Below, one piece after another: positions 13,201-25,200 of a stretch of 64,000 nt of DNA. The translations under genes and the position numbers were made by a program. Where the stretch lies: contig NW_024037062.1 in NCBI RefSeq assembly GCF_015706575.1, positions 864,811 through 928,810 on the forward strand, given 5' to 3'. The DNA is from Patiria miniata. Lineage: Eukaryota; Echinodermata; Asteroidea; Valvatida; Asterinidae. The stretch's first letter is position 1. Every line of letters begins with the position of its first letter. The notes under the pieces were generated by a model that made no database searches, was not told where the DNA came from, and worked only from the letters and a program-made list of their open reading frames with translations.

Positions 13201-16200
13201 TTGATATTTTTTTGGCAGTGCCAGTGTATATTTTGCCGGAGACAGCAAACCTTTAGTAAACGTTAGTTTGCCGGATATGCACTGAACATGCGCAGCTACT
13301 TTTTTTTTTGTACTTAAACATTTTCCGGTGACAAGTTTTAGTCTGGCTCCATGCCAAAATTATCGTTGTTACCTCGTATTCACAAGATGGGATTCAGACC
13401 ATTTTATAATTTCGGACTTTATTTCCCTTTTAAAAAAAATCCTCCAGAGCCACAAATCTGAAAAAGAAAATGTAATACTCTGCAAAAAATGTTTGAGACA
13501 TGTTAATATAATAAAAGAAGAATATTCTTACTTATTTGGGGATGAAAAAAAAAAAATTTAAAATGTGGTGTGGTCGGAATCAAACTCGAGTCATCCCGCT
13601 TACTAGAGCCTTTGCTTAACCGCTACACCAAACATGCTACACAACTTTTGATGGGAATTTAATACATCTTATAATTCAGCCCTATTTTAAAGAGTACAGC
13701 GCCCTCTGTTGATATGGATTGCCACCGGCAAACCTTAAGTAATCGTTAGTTTGCCGTCATTACCTCCGGCAAAATATCCACTATCTATTTTTTTCAGAAA
13801 GCCAGGACAAAAAAAACTTTCTTTTTTTTAGTCAGCCTCAAAGCTAAAACAACCTAACTAGACTGTTCTAACTTAGTTTCATGCAAATGACAACGCTTTA
13901 ATTTGTTTTGTTTTTCCATTTTTTGTTGTTGTGATTAACAGGAAAATGGCCACCAGTAAATTTGAGCCTACGGACGCTCGTCGTGCATTCCCGTGTTTTG
14001 ATGAACCTAACCTGAAGGCCAACTACACCACGACACTAGTTCATCCTGAGGCACCCTATATTGCTCTGTCCAATATGAACAACGTTGTAAGTACATGTAT
14101 AAACATACTGGCTACCAGGACCTATTAATTCATTAAAAATTTACCAAGGTCATTATAAATGTCATACAGATGGTCCTTGTACTGGTGATTGTGTAGTAAT
14201 GGGCCCTCTTTTGTTTTAGTTCTTGGGAGTGTTTTTATCATTCCGAAAATGACTTAAATGCAAATTTAAAGCAGTCTTATTTTAAATCTAATGGCCCTAT
14301 TTATCTTTGGTTAAAAAGAAAAATGCACTATTCTGCAATTGTGTAGTACAAGCCCCTTTCCTATAAGAGAGAAAATCCAGAATACTGCTTAAGGCCAAAA
14401 AAAAAAAGTCTCAGGTTTCTGGTATGGAGCTTGCCCAAAAAGTGGTGCGGCGACGCGGCTTTTTTTTTTTTTTTACCTGATTTTTTTGCTTCAAATGTCG
14501 GCTGATGACTGCAAATGGTGCCCGACTAAACTTAGTGCAAATATGTGGGAGACCAGAAAGGCCACATAAAGCTTATTCTCGATCATAACCCAATCTAAAA
14601 ACACGTTAAAATTGTGCAGCAGCAGGATTCCAGTCAAACCAGTGAGTTTGGCGGTTTTTAGACATCATCTTTCATTGAAAAAAAAACTTTTTCATTTTGC
14701 CGACGCGCATGGCTACGGCGACGCGCGCGCATACCAGAAACCAGAGACTTTTTTTTTTTTTTGGCCTAAGGTTGCAAATATCATTTTTGAACGATAAAAA
14801 CACTCGGTCTAAGAACTAATATGAAAGAGGGGCCTGTAACTACACAGTCTCCTATGTACGTACTTGGCCAGTGAGTTTACACAGTTCCATATTGTATATA
14901 TATATTTATTTTCCAGGAAAATGTATCAATAATTTGTTTAATCCATCTAACATCCAATTGTTGTAAAAAATATTTCTGCTTCGTCCCCCATGTTTGTGTC
15001 ACGTGTTTTTATAATCACTTGTTGCCGGCGTTTGATTGTCTGTAACATATTTAAAGTCCTTTTATCTGTTATGCCAAGCACCCCATGTTTTAGCTCAACT
15101 AATAATAGTTAGGCCACAGGCTGGAATGGAACCCACAACCTGCAGAATTACCCACAAGATCATGGGTTCAAGGCACCAAACCTAAAATCACAGGCACTAC
15201 AAACCCAGGCTGGACTCGAACCCACATCCCGCAGAATTACCCACAAGATCATGCGTTCAAGGCACCAAACCTAAAACCACACGTACCACAACCCCAGGCT
15301 GGACTCGAACCCACAACCTGCAGAATTACCCACAAGATCATGGGTTCAAGGCACCAAACCTAAAACCACACGCACCACAACCCCAGGCTGGACTCGAACC
15401 CACAACCAGCAGAATTACCCACAAGACCATGGGATCAAGGCACCAAACCTAAAACCACACGCACCACAACTCCAGGCTGGACTCCAACCCACAATCTGCA
15501 GAATTACCCACAAGATCATGCGTTCAAGGCACCGAACCTAAAACCACACGCACCACAACCCCGGGCTGGACTCGAACCCACAACCCGCAGAATCACCCAC
15601 AAGATCATAAGTTCAAAGCACCAAACCTAAAACCACACGCACCACAACCCCAGGCTGGACTCGAACCCACAACCTGCAGAATTACCCACAAGATCATGGG
15701 TTCAAGGCACCGAACCTAAAACCACACACACCACAATCCAAAGCTGGACTCGAACCCACAACCTGCAGAATTACCCACAACATCATGGGTTCAAGGCACC
15801 AAACCTAAAACCACACGCACCACAACCCCAGGCTGGACTCGAACCCACAACCTGCAGAATTACCCACAAGATCATGGGATCAAGGCACCAAACCTAAAAC
15901 CACACACACCACAACCCCAAGGTGGACTCGAACCCACAACCTGCAGAATTACCCACAACATCATGGGTTCAAGGCACCAAACCTAAAACCACACGCACCA
16001 CAACCCCAGGCTGGACTCGAACCCACAACCTGCAGAATTACCCACAAGATCATGGGATCAAGGCACCAAACCTAAAACCACACGCACCATAACCCCAGGC
16101 TGGACTCGAACCCACAACCTGCAGAATTACCCACAAAATCATGGGATCAAGGCACCAAACCTAAAACCTTGAATGAGAGTAATCTTGTTCCATTTTGTTT

Positions 16201-19200
16201 TCTATAAACCAGAGTACCACGGAATACCCTCTCAACACGTCCTTGTGGCAGACAGAATTTGCCACTTCTGTCAAGATGAGTACCTATCTGGCTTGTTTCA
16301 TCGTCTGTGACTTCCAGTACAAGGAGAAACTTCTAGACACTGGAGTACCGGTAAGTTACAAAATTAATTCACATTTATGTTTTTTATGTCAAAGAAAAGT
16401 TTATTTACCATTAATTTCTTAAAAATATACCACTTGTGCTCTCCAACCTTATTTCTTCTGACAAATTTGCAATTTGATTGTTTGCAACCCACTAAAAAAG
16501 TATTTATTTTTGGTAGACTGGTTCCCAGCTTCTATGTTATCGATATGAATAGGGAGGCGGAAACCAGTCTACTCTGCCAGAACTAAATTACTGTCTTTCC
16601 GGACATTATTCAAACTTTGTGAGTAAATATTCCATAACTCAACGCGGGCTGGTCTATAGATTAGAAAAACTCCCACATAATACTTGTTTTTCATTTAAGT
16701 GGATTTTGTTTTTGTGTTTGTTTACAGTTCAGAGTCTACGCCCCTCCCTACCAGATTGACCAGGTAGATTACGCACTGGAGGTTGGTGTCAATGTCACCA
16801 ATTATTTTGAGGATTACTTCGATCTGGCCTACCCTTTACCAAAACTGGGTGAGTTGGCAAATATCTGAGATAAACTATTAATATTTTTGGGGAAAGGAAA
16901 CAACAAGCAAAATTTAAAAGCTTTTCAACAGGCCTGAGACCTAATGACGTCACGCTTTGTTTATGTGCGCTTTCCTATGTGGTGGACGGTCCCTACTTCG
17001 TCTGGCGTCCCGACTTCGCTCCCATAGGAAAGCGCATATATGTTAACAAAGCCATTACATCATTAGGTCTTAGGTCTTTTGACTAATGAAAGATTGGATT
17101 ACTAGTGATGAATTGTGATAATTCAGATATATGTCACTTTTAATTAAGCCGCAATTCCAAGTTGTTTTTTTAAATCTCACAAAATTCCATTTTTTCCGGC
17201 CTTCAAGATAAACTGGAAAAAGCGAAGAAAAAGTGTGGAAATGCGTTGATTTTTACCTCGTTAGTGTTCTCGAGTTTGGTTCATTTTAGGTGCACGCTGG
17301 CACAATGTTCGTTGAAGTAGTATTAAAAACAAGTCTTTGTTGTTGCCGAGCCTGCATGCAATACAGGCAGCCAATGTACTTGCAAGCAGTATACAACGGC
17401 GCCTGGCGCATTTTTCACTGCATGCAGGCATGATGTGTGCTAAGCACAGGTAGCATTCAACCTGGGAATCAAGTCTATCATTTCAGTTATCAGTGGTTTC
17501 TGATCACAGTTTTATGTAAATAAAAAAAACGCCGGGTACCAACCATGTGTTCGTTGCCCGCACCGCGTAGTGCAAAGGTCACGTATGCAGTGTTGTTGAA
17601 TCGTGTATGTTTCGTGTTGAATATTACGTTGGAAATTTGGCCAGGTAGGCAGAATAAATATATGTAATATACTTTGGAAAAAGTCCAAGTGATTGAACGA
17701 ACCGACAGCTTAAAGGCCATAGAAGCAAAAATAAATGGAACTGGGCTTGGCTACAACAAGAGAAAGATGACAACGGGGACTTTGTGTCAGAGTGGCTTTT
17801 TCCCAAAAAATTAAGTTCCGGTTTTTTTAAGCAGCTGTTCCGTTGTTTTTTTCAAGCAGACCAAGTTCCGTTTTTTTTTTCAAGTAGATCCTGTGGTGTC
17901 TCTGTGACTTGTGATTGACATGTGATGACTTGTGATGACTTGTGATTGCCTTGTGATGACTTGTGATTGACATGTGATGACTTGTGATGACTTGTGATTG
18001 CCTTGTGATGACTTGTGATTGACATGTGATGACTTGTGATGTCTTGTGATTGCCTTGTGATGACTTGTGATTGACTTGTGATGACTTGTGATGACTTGTG
18101 ATGACTTGTAATGACTTGTGATGACTTGTGATTGACTTGTGATGACTTGTGATGACTTGTGATGACTTGTGATTGACTTGTGATTGACATGTAATGACTT
18201 GTGATTGACTTGTGATGACTTGTGATGACTTGTGATTGACATGTAATGACTTGTGATTGACTTGTGATGACTTGTGATGACTTGTGATTGACATGTGATG
18301 ACTTGTGATGACTTGTGATGAATTGTAATCCCTTACAAGACTACAACACTGAACCTAAGATAGAATTTCTGACAACGTTTAATTGAGCATAATTAAGTTA
18401 AAACATCAACTGTTTTCTTTTTAATTATCCAGACATGATAGCGATTCCAGACTTCACGTCGGGTGCAATGGAGCATTGGGGTTTGATCACCTATCGTGAG
18501 GTCTACCTGCTGTACTCAGATACGGAATCATCGGAAGCAAACAAGCAGAGAATTGCTGAGGTCGTCGCTCACGAATTGGCTCATCAGGTAGGACAACAAG
18601 TCAAATTTCTCTTCCAGAAATTGCAAAATTTTGAGTGTCGATGAAAACCTAAACTTCATTAGCGCTTTGTTGTTTCAGATAGGGTTGGTGTAACTTTGTA
18701 TGTCAGAAACTTGGAAACTGTTGTTGCCATTTTGACTTGGATATTATTTTTGTCTGCAGTGGTTTGGTAACATCGTCACCATGGATTGGTGGGATGACCT
18801 GTGGCTGAACGAAGGCTTTGCAAGCTATGTGGAGTACCTTGGTGTAAACGAATGTCACCCTGACTGGCAGAAGGTAAGACACATATCCCCCTCACCTTTC
18901 CCCTTCTCCAGTCACACCTGACCCGATCAGACCCAACCTAGCATAGACCAGCCAACTCCAACCCAACACAACCCAACCCAACAGCAACACAGACCAACCC
19001 AAGATAGACCAGCCCACTCTAACCCAACCCAACACAACCCAACTCAACTGAACCCAATCTAATCCAACCCAATATAGACCAGCCCAACCCCACCCAACTC
19101 AACTTAACCCAACCCAGGCCAACCCAACACAGACCAACCGCACCCAACATTCACAGCCCACTCCAACCCAACTCGACCCAACCCAAGACATACCAACCCA

Positions 19201-22200
19201 ACCCAACCCAATCCAACCCAACATAGACCAGTCAAACCCGGCCCAACTCAACCCAACTCAACCCAACATACACCATCCCAACTCTACTCAACTCAACTCA
19301 ACCCAATCCAACCCAACATAGACCAGGCCAACCCGACCCAACACAACCCAACCAACCCCACCCAGTCCAACCCAACCAAACCCAATAAACCCCGGCCCAA
19401 CTCAACCCAACCATACCCAAGCCAACACCAACCCAACCCAATCCAACTTACCCAAGCCCAATCCAACTTACCCAATCCCAATCCAACCTAACCCGACCCA
19501 ACTCAACCCAACCCAAGCCAACTCCAACCCAACTCAACCCAACCCAAGCCAACTCCAACCCAACCCAAGCCAACTCCAACCCAACTCAACCCAACCCAAC
19601 CCAACTCAACCCAACTCAACCCAACCCAACCCGGCAACTCAACCCAACCCAACCCAACTCAACCCAACTCAACCCAACCCGGCAACTAAACCCAACCCAA
19701 CCCAGCTCAACCCAACCCAACTCAACCCAACCCAACCAAACTCAACCCAACTCCACCCAACCCGGCAACTCAACCCAACCCAACTCAACCCAACCCAACC
19801 CAACTCAACCCAACCCAACCCAACCCAACCCAACCCAACCCAACCCAGCCCAACGCAACCCAACCCAACCCAACTCAACCCAGCCCAACCCAACCCAACC
19901 CAACCCAACCAAGCCCAACCCAGCCCAACCCAACCCAACCCAGCTCAACCAAACCCAACCCAACCCAACTCAACCCAGCTCAACCCAACCCAACTCAACC
20001 CAACCCAACCCAACTCAACCCAAATCAACCCAACCCGGCAACTCAACCCAACCCAACCCAACTCAACCCAGCTCAACCCAACCCAACTCAATCCAGCCCA
20101 ACCCAACTCAACCCAGCTCAACCCAACCCAACTCAACCCAACCCAACCCAACTCAACCCAACTCAACTCAACCCAACCCAACTCAACCCAACCCAACCCA
20201 ACCCAACCCAACCCAACCCAGCTCAACCCAACCCAACCCAACCCAACCCAACCCAACCCAGCTCAACCCAACCCAACTCAACCCAACCCAACCCAACTCA
20301 ACCCAACTCAACCCAACCCAACTCAACCCAACCCAACCCAACTCAACCCAGCTCAACCCAACCCAACCCAACCCAACCCAACTCAACCCAGCTCAACCCA
20401 ACCAAACTCAACCCAACCCAACCCAACCCAACTCAACCCAACTCAACCCAACCCGGCAACTCAACCCAACCCAACCCAACCCAACTCAACCCAGCTCAAC
20501 CCAACCCAACCCAACTCAACCCAACCCAACCCAACCCAACCCAACTCAACCCAACCCAACCCAGCCCAACCCAACCCAACCTAACCCAGCCCAACGCAAC
20601 CCAACCAAACCCAACTCAACCCAGCCCAACCCAACCCAACCCAACCCAACCCAACCCAGCCCAACCCAGCCCAACCCAACCCAACCCAACCCAGCTCAAC
20701 CCAACCCAACCCAACCCAACTCAACCCAGCTCAACCCAACCCAACTCAACCCAACCCAACCCAACTCAACCCAACTCAACCCAACCCGGCAACTCAACCC
20801 AACCCAACCCAACTCAATCCAGCTCAACCCAACCCAACTCAACCCAGCCCAACCCAACTCAACCGAGCTCAACCTAACCCAACTCAACCCAACCCAACCC
20901 AACTCAACCCAACTCAACCCAACCCAACTCAACCCAACCCAACCCAACCCAACCCAACCCAGCTCAACCCAACCCAACCCAACCCAACCCAACCCAACCC
21001 AACCCAACCCAACCCAGCCCAGCTCAACCCAGTGCAACCCAACTCAACCCAACCGAACCCAACTCAACCCAACCCAACCCAACTCAACCCAACCCAACTC
21101 AACCCAACCCAACCCAACTCAACCCAACCCAACCCAACTCAACCCAACCCAACCCAACTCAACCCAACCCAACTCAACCCAACCCAACCCAACTCAACCC
21201 AGCTCAACCCAACCCAACTCAACCCAACCCAACCCAACTCAACCCAACTCAACCCAACCCAACCCAACTCAACCAACCCAACCCAACCCAAATCAACCCA
21301 GCCCAACTCAACCCAACCCAACCCAACCAAGCCCAGCCCAACCCAACCCAACCCAACTCCAACCCAACCCAACCCAGCTCAACCCAACTCAACCCAACCC
21401 AACCCAACTCAACCCAACCCAACCCAACCCAACCCAACCCAACCCAACCCAACCCAACCCAACCCAACCCAACTCAACCCAACCCAACCCAACTCAACCC
21501 AACCCAACCCAACCCAACTCAACCCAACCCAACCCAACTCAACCCAACCCAACCCAACTCAACCCAACCCAACCCAACTCAACCCAGCTCAACCGAACCC
21601 AACTCAACCCAACCCAACCCAACTCAACCAACCCAACCCAACCCAAATCAACCCAGCCCAACTCAACCCAACCCAACCCAACCAAGCCCAGCCCAACCCA
21701 ACCCAACCCAACTCCAACCCAACCCAACTCCAACCCAACTCCAACCCAACCCAACCCAACCAAACCCAACTCAACCCAATCCAACCCAACCCAACCCAAC
21801 CCAACCCAACTCAACCCAACCCAACCCAACTCAACCCAACTCAACCCAACCCAACTCAACTCAACCCAACCCAACCCAACCCAACCCAACCCAGCTCAAC
21901 CCAACCCAACCCAACCCAACCCAACCCAACCCAACCCAGCTCAACCCAACCCAACTCAACCCAACCCAACCCAACTCAACCCAACTCAACCCAACCCAAC
22001 TCAACTCAACCCAACCCAACTCAACCCAGCTCAACCCAACCCAACCCAACTCAACCCAACCCAACCCAACCCAACCCAACTCAACCCAACCCAACCCAGC
22101 CCAACCCAACCCAACCCAACCCAGCCCAACCCAACCCAACCCAACCCGGCAACTCAACCCAACCCAACCCAACTCAACCCAACTCAACCCAACCCGGCAA

Positions 22201-25200
22201 CTAAACCCAACCCAACCCAACCCAACTCAACCCAGCTCAACCCAACCAAACTCAACCCAACCCAACCCAACCCAACTCAACCCAACTCAACCCAACCCGG
22301 CAACTCAACCCAACCCAACCCAACCCAACTCAACCCAGCTCAACCCAACCCAACCCAACTCAACCCAACCCAACCCAACCCAACCCAACCCAACCCAACT
22401 CAACCCAACCCAACCCAGCCCAACCCAACCCAACCTAACCCAGCCCAACGCAACCCAACCAAACCCAACTCAACCCAGCCCAACCCAACCCAACCCAACC
22501 CAACCCAACCCAGCCCAGCCCAACCCAACCCAACCCAACCCAACCCAACCCAGCTCAACCCAACCCAACCCAACCCAACCCAACCCAACCCAACCCAACC
22601 CAACCCAGCCCAGCTCAACCCAGTGCAACCCAACTCAACCCAACCCAACCCAACTCAACCCAACCCAACCCAACCCAACTCAACCCAACCCAACCCAACC
22701 CAACCCAACCCAGCTCAACCCAACCCAACCCAACCCAACCCAACCCAACCCAACCCAACCCAGCCCAGCTCAACCAAGTGCAACCCAACTCAACCCAACC
22801 CAACCCAACTCAACCCAACCCAACTCAACCCAACCCAACCCAACTCAACCCAACCCAACCCAACTCAACCCAACCCAACTCAACCCAACCCAACCCAACT
22901 CAACCCAGCTCAACCCAACCCAACTCAACCCAACGCAACCCAACTCAACCCAACTCAACCCAACCCAACCCAACTCAACCAACCCAACCCAACCCAAATC
23001 AACCAGCCCAACTCAACCCAACCTAACCCAACCAAGCCCAGCCCAACCCAACCCAACCCAACTCCAACCCAACCCAACCCAGCTCAACCCAGTGCAACCC
23101 AACTCAACCCAACCCAACCCAACTCAACCCAACCCAACCCAACCCAACCCAACCCAACTCAACCCAACCCAACCCAACTCAACCCAACCCAACCCAACTC
23201 AACCCAACCCAACCCAACTCAACCCAACCCAACTCAACCCAACCCAACCCAACTCAACCCAGCTCAACCGAACCCAACTCAACCCAACCCAACCCAACTC
23301 AACCAACCCAACCCAACCCAAATCAACCCAGCCCAACTCAACCCAACCCAACCCAACCAAGCCCAGCCCAACCCAACCCAACCCAACTCCAACCCAACCC
23401 AACTCCAACCCAACTCCAACCCAACCCAACCAAACCCAACTCAACCCAATCCAACCCAACCCAACCCAACCCAACCCAACTCAACCCAACCCAACCCAAC
23501 CCAACCCAACTCAACCCAACCCAACTCAACCCAACCCAACCCAACCCAACCCAACTCCAACCCAACCCAAACCAACGCCGCTCAAACAGTTGATGTACTG
23601 TCTTTGCTTGGACATTTATAACTAAATATTTTAGCTTCTGGCCCAAATGGGTGCTCACTAGTTTTGAATCTTGTCTCCAATTAATTTTTTTTGTTTTGTT
23701 ATTGTCTCCCCCTCTACAGATGAACCAGTTTTTGAACCAGGACTTTTTCTACGTCATGGGCAACGATCAGATCGTCAGCTCTCATCCAATCATCGTGGAT
23801 CTTCAGAATCCCGATCAGATTAACGAAGTCTTTGATTCTATCCCGTACAGCAAGGTTAGTCTTGTCGCATTTCAGAAAATCAAAACCCAAATTTGAACCA
23901 AGATTGAAATGTGTTCAAAAATTGATTTGTTCTTTCAACATCAGAAGCTCTTGGGCTCACCTTGAAATGGCGATATAACTTGGAAACAAAGTGGGGGAAT
24001 TTTGTCATTTTTCTTTGCCTAACTGCGATCCTGAATATTGCCACCATTTTGATGCGCACTGTCATCTAAAATTCGCCGTCATTGTGAAGAAAGAAAAGAG
24101 TCCTTTTTTATAGCATACATCTGAAACGTTGTGTAGCGGGGAACCACTCATGAGCAATATACATTGCATGGCACTTTGGCTGGTAACCGTTTTTTAATGT
24201 CTGACTGAATTATTTGATTGAATTCTTAATTTAACTGAGTAGTCCATTCAGTGAAATCCACTGTAGGCCCTCAGCCTGGGGTTTGGTCAGTATCAAATCA
24301 GGGCATAAATGATTCTAGTGCGCATGCGCAAGGTATACCGCCCCTAGAGTGGTAACAAGCATTTTGATGGCCATTTTGAAAAAAAGGGTGATAACACCAA
24401 AAGCTGCCACCGTTGCAATGCTATCACATATTTTCCAACTCTAGAGGTGTATACCTTGCCAAAAATCGCTGACGATTATTACGATTATTGTGTTTCTTTT
24501 ATTCCGCTTGTATTCCAGGGGGCTAGTGTTCTTCGCATGTTGAATTACATCGTTGGGGAGGATGTCTTCAAAGAAGGTGTAGCGGTAAGAATTTCCGTTT
24601 TTTGGGTGTTTGTTTTTTCAAGAGTGAAATTCAGAAGCTTTGTCTTTTTGTTTATTTCAATTTAGCAAACAGCAAACTTTGTAAAATTTCAAGTACAGTT
24701 TAGATTGAAAATTGTGATTTCAAATTATTGATATTTGAGCTTTTGATGTGAGGGGAAAAAGTGATTGCCAATTTACTAAAAATGCTTAAAAATTCCCAAA
24801 CACACTGTCTTTTCTTTTGGAATTATATTTGGCACACTGTATTGTAAAATTTTATATTATAACGGAATACTTATTCAAACTTATTGTTTTGTTCAATTAG
24901 GGTATGTATTTCAGTGCCAGAAATGTGAATAAGAAGAATTTGTTCGTTTATTTTTTTTTGTGTGTATTGTTTTCTTTTTGTCTCCAGAATTACCTGAAGA
25001 AGTATGAGTACGGCAATGCCGTCAGTGACGATTTGTGGCGTGAGATCGCAAGTGTAAGTTGTCTTCTTAGACTGTTCATTGAAATTTTGGCCTTACCTCT
25101 GTTCAGCAAATAAGAAAGTATTTGAAACATTTCCGTGTCCTGCTTTATTCACCAATTCCTCTGGTCTGTATCTGCAGTTTTTACCTTTTCTGTTTTTACC

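Larger units (their letters stand above)
6989..13941 (+). other. Intron before common exon 2
   Basis: About 7 kb without exons. It contains two hAT-type MITEs (8117-8500 and 10180-11153), a diffuse repeat of roughly 70 bp around 9480-10170 and 11160-11260 (motif GAGTTATATTTAATTCTG), a GAGTC-element end near 11527-11590, a dispersed repeat at 12805-13100 also found at 48500-48830, and a tRNA-like sequence at 13565-13640. Confidence 0.6.

Noticed and set aside
15105-16170. CRISPR array
   Set aside because: The units are contiguous with no unique spacers, and the window is animal DNA.
17827-18294. Minus-strand frames of 112-155 codons ([11 protein letters not shown] repeats)
   Set aside because: By-product of the short tandem array; three overlapping frames show the same pattern.
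18895-23575. Interstitial telomere repeat
   Set aside because: The unit is CCAAC/TTGGG, not the TTAGGG expected for deuterostomes or the TTAGG of insects, and it lies in an intron.
21032-23625. Open frames of up to 390 codons (TQPNP repeats), with GWVGL-type frames on the opposite strand
   Set aside because: They follow the pentanucleotide unit, which has no stop codon in any frame; there are no domains, and the stretch lies inside a spliced intron.
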